Positions 26,936 through 39,068 of a stretch of DNA of 64,000 nt are shown here, one piece after another (position 1 is the stretch's first letter; every line of letters begins with the position of its first letter). Below the pieces are notes generated by a model. That model searched no databases. It saw only the letters and a program-made list of their open reading frames with translations, and had not been told where the DNA came from. The position numbers and the translations under genes were made by a program. Source of the stretch: Plectrocnemia conspersa. Its lineage: Eukaryota; Arthropoda; Insecta; Trichoptera; Polycentropodidae. The DNA lies in contig VTFK01000008.1 in the NCBI GenBank assembly GCA_009617715.1, forward strand, positions 1,488,001 to 1,552,000. Direction: 5' to 3'.

Positions 26936-29229
26936 ATCATCTAATGCATTTGCCTGAATTTAACTTTGGCAAACAAAGACATAACTACTGACGATCCATA
27001 CAATAATTTTTTTTGTTTTTTGATTTTGATCCCCATAAACGATTTTTGGCATTTTACTTCCTTCAACAATAATAAATATAATTATTTTTTACCTCAAATA
27101 CTAATAACATTTTTTATAAATAACTCTTAATATAGATACATATAATAACCATTACTAACAAAAAAATCAATTATTGTATTTTAATGTCAGATGTTTAATT
27201 GCTGTAGAAAATTTCGATAATTATCATTTAAATAATCTTTAAAATATCAATGTTATTTTGCTCTAATCTCAGTGATCAAAATACTAAAAATTATGAAATT
27301 AAATATTACGGTACGATTACAACTTCATGTTTTAAATTACACATAAATTGAATATGATTTATGTTAGTAATGCTATTTTTATATTTAAGTCAGAAAATAA
27401 TTTTACTGTAAATATGATTTATTAATTTTTCAACAAACATATGTATTAAATACTATAAAATATGTATCCGTTTAAGGTTATACAAATAAAGGTTGATTAT
27501 TCTCAGTTCAAATAACAATGTCAAAGTGTACCTAGTGTGTGTACACACATATGTATATATGCTATGTTATGTAAATATATATGAATTGCTATATTAACTA
27601 TTGTGTGACGGAATACCGACAATCTTAAATTTAATTATTATGCATGTTATTATTAATAATAATATGTCACCGGATCTTATATTGTATTAATAACTCCCAA
27701 AGTTTACTTTTTAATTTATAGGCAGGTAAAGGAATACTGCACTTAATGTTTGTTAAAATAAGTGAAAATGTTTTAATTAACTAATATTGATATTACATTT
27801 TCAACTCGTAGTTTATCGACCTCCATATCAATGAACATCATGTGGAAAGCTATAATGAAAAGTTTAATTTTACATGTATTTACTTAACGCGTTTGTTTTA
27901 TTAAACATATAAGCTCATATAATTTAATTACGTTTGATTTAATGTGTGCGTTTAAATAAGCATTATCGATATCGTTAAAAGACCAAATGTATTTTTTATC
28001 CCTGTTCAGCAAAATTAAACGAGCATCATAAAGTGTATAAACATTGTGAATTAGTTATTTATATACTATTGTACACACAATTTATGTTTGCTTTCCGTAT
28101 AAATGATTACCTTTAAATATTTTATGTATGTATTGGTTCAAAATTGTTAGTATTATTAATATATATAAAAAAAAGTAAAATGATATATATACTTATTGGT
28201 ATATTAAAATGGTTGCGAAGGAGCATTTTTTTTCGTGATATAAAGCTTCAGCAAAAAGTTTCGCTGTAATACAGTGCTTCCAGCGCAGCTTTTACTTATG
28301 AGAATAAAAACGTGGTCGAGAAATACTTGTTAAAATATATATATATTATATATTACATCAAAATATTTTTTATTGTAACTTTTTTAATTGTATTTATAAA
28401 GAGCGTAAATGTTATTTTTATATAAAAAAAATAATGTGTGTAATGAATTTTAACTTGTTTTTATTGTATAAAAAATCGTTGTTTTTATATGGTAAAACAA
28501 ATACAAATAATTTTATGGTCTTGAGTTTAACCCAAAAATAACAAATACGGGTTTCATTATTTATACAATTTGGATTTTATTCCCTGTCAATTGCCACAAA
28601 ATAATAGACAATTTATAGTCATCTCATATTAGTGGAAAATAAATATTTTAATCCATTTTTACTTTTATTATTGTTTAAAAATATGTATTTAAATATAAAA
28701 TAAATACATGTGAATTATATGATACTCTAAATAACATCATGGAACTTGCCTGAAAGGTTTTATCTCATCTACTATCATATATTTTTAACGATGCAACATT
28801 TCCTAGACGGAAATAATCAAAATGCAGACAATATGAAAATGGGGTTAATAGAATATTTGGAATCAAAGCCTCCAACATTGTATACTAATGGAATTAAAAA
28901 GCAGACTGAAAGGCGAGAAAATGTAATAAACTTAAAATTAATTTATATTTTAAATCAATCGAATAAAAATAAATATTTAAAAATAATAAATAAATTATTA
29001 AAAATAAATAATTTTTTGCTTCATTATCAAAAACGACGTTTATTTCGGAATAACCTAATATATTATATGTTAACTTTATTTAACATTATATAGTATTTAT
29101 TTTTATATAATAAGCAAGGATATAAAATAATAAATTATCAGTAAATGAAGCGGCTACTTCTCAAACCTATTAAATCTTGTGCAATATTTTGACTGTAAAA
29201 TTCAGTCATCGGGTATAACTCTTTATTCA
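26936..29229. other. AT-rich intron, no gene recognised
   Basis: The 115-codon plus-strand frame at 28746-29093 is Lys/Asn/Ile-rich with no motif, as expected for AT-rich noise. No repeat family was recognised. Confidence 0.5.
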
Positions 29230-29345
29230 GACTTTGCAGCTAGACAAACTTGACGTAAAGAGGGAAGCTTTCGACTTTTTCGTTATTTTACGTCTAAGTT
29301 GATGTGCCTAGCTCCACTTGGTGCAAGTTCGAAAGATCTTGCGTG
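29230..29345 (-). repeat. Dispersed repeat family B, copy 1
   Basis: The minus strand has GATCTTTCGAACTTGCACCA, then AGTGGAGCTA, and further on GCTTCCCTCTTTACGTCA. The plus strand at about 53955-54050 has GATCATCCGAACT, CACCAAGTGGAGCTACGTCA and GCTTCCCTCTTCACGT in the same order. No coding content or promoter box was recognised. Confidence 0.55.
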
Positions 29346-29552
29346 TGTCTTAAGTCAGGAGTAATTGCTGAGAAAAAGTAAATGAAGAAGGATCTTGTTG
29401 GAAAGTGAGTGGTGTGCATGTATGCGCTTATTTACACTTGAGATAGAGGTGTTTATTTTGATGATTCAAGTGTGGAATAAGATGTTTTTCTTTCGTATAT
29501 GAATCGTTTGCGTGACTGTCGAAATTTAAATAGGTAAAGATTTAGCAACACT

Positions 29553-29765
29553 GCACTTGTCATTTTGCATTACACCTGCCTTCGGCATTATGCTATACTA
29601 TTATTTTATTTAAAGAAAGACGTTGTTAGTGGTCGATTTAGGGTTTCTAAATCTTTTGAAATCTTTGTTCACCATAAAAAAGATACACTTATCGAAGAGT
29701 CGTTAAGGCTAGCATTAATAGCAGTTGAGTTTATTGCGTTTATAACGAGTATGAGTGACAAGTGC
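29553..29765. mobile_element. Small MITE-like element with 10-bp perfect TIRs
   Basis: GCACTTGTCA (29553-29562) and its reverse complement TGACAAGTGC (29756-29765) bound 213 bp. The right end also contains TTATTGCGTTTATAACG, which recurs near 33988. No coding potential was recognised and no clear target duplication was found. Confidence 0.5.
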
Positions 29766-30179
29766 TTTCTCAGGGTGATTGCATATTTGCGATAAATGCT
29801 TGATAAATATAGTTTAAACTATTTTTATTTTTACAACATCTTATTCTTAAAACTCGTGTTAATTTACCGTGACTAAAATGATCATCCGTTTACCAAGGAA
29901 ACAATACAATAGACTAAAAGATGAGACCACAAAAAAAAACCCTCGCTACGACCAGAAAAAATCACATAAAATCACGCAAGTGTTCTTACTGTAAATATTC
30001 TCCGTCACTGAAAAAATATTTCTTTATTGTAAAATGGTTACGGAAACAATAAATCATTGGATCCACAAGATCCCTTGTTGCAGTATACGATATTGGACAA
30101 TGCCCATCAAGAAAATGTCGTTTTTTTAAAGGCGTATAGCTATTTCACTGTTCTAAGAAATGAGTTCATCTATTGTCTG

Positions 30180-30545
30180 GATAATCGCTGCATGATCGTG
30201 ATTGGTTAGCACGCTTTGAATTGGTCAGCACGGACACTCGAAGAGTCCACCTGCCGATAACATACTGTCATGGACACACACATCTTGAAAGGAACTTCAC
30301 CATACATACACCGTAGCAGAGAGGGATCAACTTCTACCGTATACCTCGTTGCTACGCACCTGCAAGACCTCTGAGGATCTCCCACGGACATCATACCTGC
30401 GCCAGCTTCACCACCATCGCTCGGAGAAAACCATTTAGGCCATTTATCGTCTGTCATATGTAAATGTAATCTAATAAAACTCTAACTAGATTCGACCTGC
30501 GTCTCACTGGCTACGAAGGCATGCCCTTTAGGGTTACAAATTCCG
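30180..30545. other. GC-richer block with AATAAA signal, unclassified (LTR-like?)
   Basis: Composition is clearly less AT-rich than the flanks. A minus-strand frame of 83 codons (30206-30457) and plus-strand pieces (HTHLERNFTIHT) match nothing I know. CTAATAAAACTCTAACTAGA followed by TTCGACCTGCGTCTCACTGG looks like the R/U5 end of an LTR, but TG..CA ends and a target duplication were not established. Confidence 0.3.
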
Positions 30546-33294
30546 AAAAACACGATTTTTTTATAGAAGAAATTTGATGCTAAGTTAACAATAAATAATA
30601 AATTAGTGTTTAAATTTAATTTTCTGTGTTAAAAAAATGCTAAAAAATAACACAAAGAATAATGTGATATGTTGTGTATTATAAGTTTTCTAATATTGAT
30701 TTTTTATGTATAGACGATTTAAATATAATCTTAATAAACGTAATTTTTGCATCTTGAATATATGGTTTCTAAAAAAATAATAGCTCAAAATTTTAATTAA
30801 AAAAACACTTTTATCAGCTAATAGTTAACTTCGTAAAGTATTAAAAGAAAATTTCATATTAAAAGTTCATTCTTTAGAATCAAAATTGCACCTACACTTA
30901 AAGAATTGTTTAGTTTACGAGCAGCTTCTGCAGGTTCACTACCCGTTTTGAACTCCGATATATTTCTGTTATTCTGAATACACTTTACAGCTCAGGTGTT
31001 GTTTAAGCTTAACGTTTAGAATGCAATAAATATCAGTTTCGTTATCTTTAAAGGCATTTTTCTGAAAAGCATTGCATGACAGGAACGCAAGAAAGTTAAT
31101 TAAAATTTGCGGGTCTATGTAATTGACATTTATAATTAAAATTTGGAAGTTAAGAAAATATCATTTTAAATACATTATTATTCTTAGATTTATACATGTA
31201 TAATTTATACAGGTACAACGTTTCATTAGCAAATGATAAATTGATTTTTTTTTCATTAACGTTTATTAATCAAATACGGCGATATTGGATTGCTTATACT
31301 ATGTATTTTTTTGCTCCTTGGTATCGTGCAATTATAAAAGGCAAGGCAAGAATGTGAAGTCGCCAAAGCCCCAAGATGAAAAGAAGTTAAGTAAAATATC
31401 GTTTTTACGAAGCATCCGTGCGGCTCTACACGGTATACATACACCATGTATATTTCTTGGTCGCTTTTGGAAAAAATCGTATTTTTTCACTACGATCGCA
31501 AATACGAGGGTAAAACGTGAAAAACCTAATCCCGAGTGATTTATAACATCCAATAGTAGGTTGACCGCCTTTTACTACATCGTTGAATCTTGTCGCATTA
31601 GTTACGGCTAGAGATCTCGCGAATTTACAATTTTTACGATTATAATTATTCAAAAAGTCGTGTTTTATTATTTGCTGTAACAAAAATAAAGTGGATTATA
31701 CAGTAAGACATTTAATAAAGTTAGTAGCAGAATTTTACTTAATGAAATTGTTTTTATGATAATTTATTTGGTTGTCTAAAAAGCTATTTTTCAGATGGAA
31801 AGCTAGTCGTAAAAATAAATAATTACATTTCTAACTAATTTAATGCAACAAGTTTGTACTAAAAATTTTAACTTAATCTCAATGATGGAAATGTTATTAA
31901 AATAATATAAAAGAATTAGGAAAACAATTACTTTCAATTATTTACTTGTTAATAATTTTGTGATATTTATTATTAACAAATAATACTTATATGTGTACCT
32001 ATATGTATTTATTAGTAAATATTATATTTTCTAAAAATAAACTTTCTAGTTTAAAGTTTTTCTTCAGTAAAATGTAATACATTTATATGTTTACTTTACA
32101 TTATTATTTATATAGAATAAATTTTTTTTTTTATTATCTTATATTTTCATTGATAACTAAGACTATATAATATATCCATCTGCAATAAATATTTATTTTC
32201 TACGTCGAATTTGCAATTTTTTTATATAGTTCTTTAGATTTTTATAATTAAAAATGAATTGTTCTGAGCTTGTCCAATTAATCTATCAATACTTTAATGT
32301 ACCTCTACATTATATTTAAAATCTACGCTAAGAAAATTTATATCGCAGGTAACGATTTTATTTATTTTATTGATTCATGTTTATCATTATATTATTAGCT
32401 GTATCAGTAAATATATAAAATACAATACAGTTGTCATGGATTTCTAACGATTCTCCTCAGAGAACAGATGGAAATGGGAAAATGTATTGAAACGTTAATA
32501 AGCTGATTTTACAACCAAGATTAAATACCGAGCAGCATCCGTGCGGAATACTCATCTTTGTTGATAGACCGTAGAAATCCGCGCCAAGTTTATATCAGTC
32601 GGCTAATTCCAATTAACCTTTGTACTGTGACTAATTCCAATTAACAAACACAGTTCAACATAATTATAACTTTTTATATTTCTAAAGCTTGAGTATTTTT
32701 ATAACCACTGACTTATTATGAAAGTGGTAGTGAAAGAATTGTTAGTGATGGAATTGTTTTTTATTTAATTTTCTTCATCATCACGCAGTTTTTTCGATTA
32801 ATGTTTTTGCTTTGGCTTTTTTTAATCATTTTATTATTGAAACGTATTTTCCAGTAACATTTTTCAATTTAAAATTCGCTTAATTTTTAACAAAACGTCT
32901 ACATAATTATTATTATTAAAGAGCTCGTATAGTGCTCCTATTTTCCCTGTGTTTCTTAAACCAAATTATTGTTTCATCAAAATCGTCAACCCTAAAGTTA
33001 TGCGTTGTTGTTATCAGCGTTGATATTTATATTACTCGAATAAATCTAAATCGCATACTAAATAAAAAATGTGTCATTAAAAAACCAACGTTAACAATGA
33101 AAATGATTTTTATTATAAAGTTTCAGGTACTTTATAATCAAAATTGTTTTGCCTCAAATTTCGCTTATTTTATGCCCAAAATTTTAGTCAAAATTACATT
33201 GCGAAAACCGCATGTGATACTAACATTTCCAGCAATTACCCTAATAGTGATTCGGCGATTATTAAACACAAAGTCTTAAATTGTATTAACAGTT
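30546..33294. other. AT-rich intron, no gene recognised
   Basis: A slightly GC-richer patch at 31330-31640 has overlapping frames on both strands without a recognised domain. The 115-codon frame at 32932-33279 looks like chance. Nothing else was found. Confidence 0.5.
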
Positions 33295-33480
33295 TCATTG
33301 GTGATTGATGTGCTAGGCCCTCCATCTTTCATGTCATCTTCGACGTATTCATGGCTCTCTTGGTAACGTTTGTGGCTTTCACAAACCCTTCGTTTTGATA
33401 TAACAACCTAGATAAAAATCTTTAATCAAAGTTTCCCCCATTTCGCTGCACTTTATTTAAATTATATCAAAAATTAAATG
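33295..33480 (-). pseudogene. mariner-like transposase relic, N-terminal region
   Basis: The minus strand reads, in one frame, SKRRVCESHKRYQESHEYVE and continues with DDMKDGGPSTSITNET. This is a good match to the mariner HTH-linker pattern VEDDPRSGRPSTSITDEN. The nucleotide sequence is also similar to the relic at 24186-24608 (shared GTTTTGATATA, CTTTCGTTTTG-like and CTGCACTTTAT blocks), so both come from the same or related mariner elements. No catalytic domain or terminal repeat was seen. Confidence 0.75.
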
Positions 33481-33556
33481 TGAATTTGTTGTTTAACCTA
33501 GTTTTTTTAGTTTACCAACTAGTTCAATTAATTAGAGATTATTTTTACATATAATT

Positions 33557-33735
33557 AAATAATAACCAGCAGACTGAAAATCTGTGACAAATACATACTT
33601 TATTATAAATTATTGTTTTTTAATTTTTTTTTTATATAAACGCATTTTTATAAATATAAATTTGAGTCCGCTACGTTGGATTGAACCCACGGCCTCTGGA
33701 TTACCAGTCAAGACCTTACATACAACGCTAGTCCA
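33557..33735 (-). mobile_element. tRNA-derived SINE, copy 2
   Basis: On the minus strand: TAGCGTTGTATGTAAGG (A-box region), TTGACTGGTAATCC (anticodon-arm-like), GTGGGTTCAATCC (near-perfect B box), then ACGTAGCGGACTCAAATTTATA. After an AT-rich body comes CAGATTTTCAGTCTG and TTATTATTT. The tRNA-like head is the better preserved of the two copies. Confidence 0.75.
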
Positions 33736-33962
33736 ATCTTATATACACTTGGTATAGGTGGAGGAGGTCCTTTTTCTCGCCCACCATCGACGTGTGCACC
33801 AATAGTGATGATTTGAGCTGGAATTAGATTTGCTTATTTCTGTTGTCTTTTTTATCAGAAATTTGATAATGATCGATTGTCAATGCAAAACAATAGAATT
33901 TTTTAAAGCTTCGATCGTCCGTTGGGATTTAAATTCCTCGTATCTCGGTCGGCAAAGTAATT

Positions 33963-34020
33963 GCACTTGTCAGCGCGTCGTTAAATTTATTGCGCTTTTA
34001 ACGCGTAAATGTGACAACTA
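33963..34020. mobile_element. Related fragment of the GCACTTGTCA element
   Basis: Contains GCACTTGTCA, GTCGTTAA, TTTATTGCGCTTTTAACGCG and GTGACAA. These match the right part of the element at 29553-29765 (GTCGTTAA, TTTATTGCGTTTATAACG, GTGACAA) with a gap of about 20 bp. The local sequence is itself an imperfect hairpin. Confidence 0.45.
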
Positions 34021-34069
34021 TAAAATTACAAATGCTTTATACCTCACGGAGTGGTCAACACAATAATTT

Positions 34070-37000
34070 TGCTTTTAAAACTATTTTTGTGTAACGAATA
34101 TAATACATTTTTAGGTAAATATCATTTGTCAATAAAATTATATTTTTATTTGTCGTTCAATAAATTTGTACAGTTTAATATAACAACAGGCAAATAAAAC
34201 AAAATTTATTAAAATGTATCTCACTTAAAATGAAATATGTATATACATTTTATTCGATTTATTTAATTAGAAATATATATGAAAGAACATAATTTCTCGA
34301 AAGATGGCAATACATAGATATTGAATGTACTGACCTGTAAAAACAAAATGCTTTGAAAAAATCAAAGAGAGAATGCCAATTGTTCTAGAGTAAACATCCT
34401 GTGGAATAAAACGGGATAAAAATATATATTTTTATTAAGCAATTTGGATTACTACATATTTTGAGTATATGTACATATATATAATAAACATATAGTATAG
34501 ATTCATATGGTATATCCATATGTATATTAGAACTACTGTTCAATTGTGCGTTCGATAACAATAGGCCGTCATCAAGTATGAGTTTAGTTTATTATTAGTA
34601 CCACTATTCTCTATAGTTCTCTCGACTTTTCTCATTAAAGTAATGTATATTGCAAACAATTTTCATTTAAATGAAAATTAAATATGTATAAGTTAAAGTT
34701 GTTGAATAATTCTAGACTTATTAACAACTGCAATTTAAACTAAAAGTTTTTAAGTTAAATACAAAAATTTGACTACATTAAATAAATTTATTTGTATGTA
34801 AAAATATTCATTATGAAAATAAACAAGTAATTTAATTGTAAACCTGCATTACCCATATTTTAAAGTAGTAGATTTTATATTAATAAAATACATGATATAT
34901 CTAATAGTATATAATTTAAATATATGTTATAATATATAACATTTAAAATACTTCATTTACATATTTTATATTTCTGTAATACTAAAAATCACAAATCATA
35001 ACATTATGTAAAGTAAAGTGTTATTTATTTGAAGCGTTATGTGCTTTTAAATTGATTTAGTGTTGAATAAAAGCAGTGAAGCAGTGAAACTCTTAAAGAA
35101 ACACATAATAGAAGATTTATATCAAAGAGCAAATTGAATAAAATTTATTTTCTAAATGAAGTATGTTTTTATTATTGTGAAATAAATCGCATCATTTATT
35201 AAATTTTAGTAAATAACATGAAAATAAGTAATACACTTATGAAAGAGAGTGCTTTTATAAAGACTTGAACTACTATTTCATATTGTACTTTGTCTATTTT
35301 ATATGTTTTATAAATATTTATATTTATTATTATTTGTTGAATTTTCGCCTTTCTCACAAAGGTAAATATAATACATATCGAAACGAAATTGAATTTCAGC
35401 GATTTGCGTGTCGACCTCCCGATACAAAGTTGTACTATAAACTACAAAGTACAAACGTCAGGTTTTCTTTTTTTTTTCTTTTAGGAAAATTCTAAGATAA
35501 CATTTTATGTTGCACTATTTTAAAGAAAGTAGCTTACGTGTTTTCATGTTTCGCGTTTCATTTTTGCCCGCAGTTCGCAGAAGCCATTACACGAGAGTGT
35601 GACTGTAACGTTAAAACTATTATTAATAATTATAACTTTTACTAAAATTACAACGTTACGCTTTATCGTCGTTCTTAATACATGGTTATGTTTAAATTAT
35701 ATAAGATATATTTTTACTTTATTAAAAACAATGCGCAACTAAATTGTTAAAATATTGCTTAAACACAAAAACCTCATATTAAAAGGTTTATTAGTGAAGT
35801 CTAAAGTTTTTTATTTATTGGAAATAATAAAGAAGTAGTTTTACATGCGTGGCAAACATTTATGGCTTCAAAGGCATCTAAAAATAAACTGCTGACATGT
35901 AATTATCTATATCTAGTATAAAGGATCTATAATAAACTATTGATTCGTTGATTTCATTCCTAATTAAATTATATTATATTATTTACATAAGATATTGCGT
36001 TATTTTTCGTTTTTTTTCGTTTTTTTATTTTTATTTTTCTCAAAATAATTAGAACACGGTAGTTCTATGTTTATATACACATCATTAGACTTTTGACTGT
36101 TGATTGAAACAGTCAACCTTTATTTTAACACCAAACATTGTTTATAATAGATCACTCCCTTTCGACAAGAGCTAAAGTACTCGACGTGAAATGAGTCTTT
36201 TTTCTTAAAACTTTTAAAGAGTTAAATAAATTTTTTTTTTATAGTTTTCATTATTGTTTTTATATACATTTTATTTATTTATTTACGTAATTCTACGTGA
36301 GTACAAAAAAACCTATTCTGCGGTTACAATTTTATACAATAAAATTATAAATTTAATACAATAAATTTAGAAAAATATAATAAGTACACTTAAAATATTT
36401 ATTATTAAATTTTAATATAATTTAGAAGCGCGTTAATGGAAAAAAATAACAATTATATAGTGATATGCTATATGTATTATTTTTTAACTGAATTTTATTT
36501 GATTAAAGTTGCATGTTGTTGTTACAAAGTCCTAGTTAATTTTAGTAAATCATTAAAGCTTTAACTAAATTAAAAAAAAAAAAACATAATAATAAGTTTA
36601 TTGTTACACAAATAAGTCATTATGAGAAAATCAAACCATTTCGGGGTCCTAATAATTTAATTAGAGCAAGAGTCTCATAAAAGGAACATTATTAAATTTT
36701 ATTTAAGTTTGTGTGAATTTTATTAAAATCGTTAAAATCGAAAAAGAATGAATTTTGTGATTTATAGTGACTGACTAAAAATAATATTTATTGTATTTTT
36801 TTTTCAATAAATTAATTTTATTATTTCATATATTAACTTAATATTTATTTATGCGACGTTTTTTTTATTTCTGAAAGTAATCCATCTAATTTATATAAGG
36901 GTAGTGTTTATTTTCAAGGAAACTAATCTACCGCATAAAAAACGGACTGGATGTAATTTGATTTTACTATTATGTGTAGTGTATTTTCTGCGTGTGACGA

Positions 37001-37369
37001 ATACGCGTTTTTTCTAAAAATAAACTTAATTTAATCATTCAATTTATATACAACAGTTTTATGTGCTGATTTTATTGAATTTTTATTATTCTATTACAGA
37101 TTTTGCGTTAAGGTTTTATTCCGAATGACAGTTTCTCATTTATAATTGACTGTATATTTTAAAATTGTGCAGCGTTTTTAAAATCATAAGACGTTTGAAG
37201 TAAATTTTCATTTTCAAAAATTATTTATATTCATTAAAAAATTATCCTCATATTTTAAATCACATATTAAATTTAATTTATTTTAGACCAAAATCAGAAA
37301 AACAAGAATAATAAAACAAAATATTGTCAGTTTTTAACGACTCGCAAAACACAAACAAGGTCAAGGACG
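34070..37369. other. AT-rich intron, no gene recognised
   Basis: Long poly-A and poly-T tracts and short frames without motifs. No transposon ends or conserved proteins were seen. Confidence 0.55.
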
Positions 37370-37610
37370 CAGCGTAAGCCTGAAATCCCGCGATCCTAGT
37401 AGCCGTCAAGACATACCAACGTACGTGGTGGGGATTCGGCGGACCCGCAAACTCGACTTCAATATGCCTTATAGCTCGGATCACTACTTTCTTCGATTAA
37501 TTTATTTCTTCCATTTACGAACTTTGGCCTCACTTCCTGTCGTCACGACACGCGTTCGAGAGCACAAGTACTGACGAATTCAAGAAGGATAATAACTACT
37601 GGTTCAACTG
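37370..37610 (+). repeat. Unrecognised dispersed repeat family A, copy 3
   Basis: Same orientation and block order as the copy at 7015: AAATCCCGCGATCCTAG, TAGCCGTCAAGAC, ACCAACGTACGTGGTGGGGA, GGACCCGCA, CTCGACTTCAATATGCC, GGATCACTACTTTC, CCTCACTT and AAGGATAATAACTACTGG. The similarity is clear but with many substitutions and indels. No transposase or reverse transcriptase was recognised. Confidence 0.6.
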
Positions 37611-38199
37611 AAAACCACCGAAATGAATGCGACATGTATTCCGTTTTAATTTGTGTGGATTTTTGCGCTTGTGTGCAAAGCGCAAAAATAAACTAGAAAT
37701 AAATAATATAATAATACACAATAAATTACAAAAAATGTTAATTTGCAAATTTATTAAAATAAAAAAAATGAATTACAAGACTTTTGAACTTACAAGAATT
37801 GTTCTGGCATTTACTTAATGCAAATTATCCAAAAAACATCAATATTGAGAGAATGGGGAATTTATTTTCTATTGAAATTATTGCTCCTTGCAATTTTTTT
37901 TACTCATGCTCGATCATAGACAGATAGTTCTTAATTAGTTTTAATTTGGAGAAAGTTTTCTCTCCCTTGGCAACCGACGGGCAAAGCCATTTGTATTTTT
38001 AATGCGATTAATACACTTGGAAATAATTCTTCGGGGCTAGAGGTATGAATTCATTTTAGAATCGATTCAGGTGTATTGCGAGATAAAAAAAATTATTCTG
38101 TTTTAATTTTCTCTTCACTTATATCTTTTTTGTCTTAAAAACCTTAAACATTTTTTCTGACAAGCGCTCCGCATAACAAAGTCGAGCACTCTCTACGCC

Positions 38200-38566
38200 T
38201 TATCGTAAATTCACTCTCAAATCATTAACGAAAGTATAACTGCTTAAAATACCTTCACTTAAACTGTAAGAGAATCTGGAAAATGTGACAAAGATTGTAG
38301 ATCGACTACCTTCACTAGCATGTAAATATTTGAGAAAAGAATCTGATGTATGTAATTGATAAAGAGCATAAAAATAAGAAGACCCAGTTTGTATCCTTGT
38401 AGTACTCCAGAATGAACAAACCACTCATTGGAGCAACGATCGCTATAGCTCACATACTGACGACTTATGTAAGTAACTCAAAAAAAAGCTAGAAAGACCG
38501 TTTGAACTCATTATAAATTTTGTCGAATGCTTTTTGAAACTCGGTATAGAATACTTTGACCTGGAA
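38200..38566 (-). pseudogene. Jockey-like LINE reverse transcriptase relic
   Basis: The minus strand carries RT motif A as VKVFYTEFQKAFD (about 38560-38520; usual form V.Y.DFSKAFD). It then carries RQYVSYSDRCSNEWFVHSGV, LQGYKLG and LLIFMLFINYI (38450-38340), corresponding to VPQGSKLGPLLFLIFINDI. The YADD position reads LVKVVDL, so the catalytic Asp pair is degraded. A stop or frame change separates motif A from the rest. No 3' tail was recognised. 37612-38199 holds nothing else I can name. Confidence 0.78.
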
Positions 38567-39002
38567 TATATAATCGAGGGATTCTGTCGCCGCCTTTAAA
38601 AGGCAGTTTTATATAAAGTAATAACAATAAAAGTGTGCAACCATTATTTTAATAAAAATATGTAGATAAAATTAATTTATGTCGGGAATTTGGTCATTCA
38701 GGAAATCAGCTATCTTTGGAATTTTAGGTCTTAAATTTTGGTTGTTTGCGAAACAGAATTTAGACAAGTAGCTTTTTTTATCAGTAATTTATTTATTTTA
38801 ATTGTTATTAATACATATAGCTAAAATAGCTTATTATTAGAGAATTTTCAATATCTAATATGTACGACCTAACCTGATTTCAATTAATCATCCGTGAGAT
38901 TGAAAAAATTTAGGTATACCTAAACTGTGATGATCGATTGGAATTTAATCAAATCCGATCTTTCAGAAACGATTAAAATTTAAAAAACTAAGGTCCATAT
39001 AG

Positions 39003-39068
39003 CATTTAAACCCAGGTCTTTCAGGTCAATAGTCAGAGACTTATACCACTCGTATATCGTTCTATGTA
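39003..39068 (-). mobile_element. Probable tRNA-derived SINE head
   Basis: The minus strand reads CGAGTGGTATAAGTCTCTGACT, then GACCTGAAAGACCTGGGTTTAAATGC: a D-arm-like segment, an anticodon-arm-like segment and a degenerate B box. An AT-rich body follows. It is either an old member of the SINE family above or a different tRNA-related relic. Confidence 0.42.
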
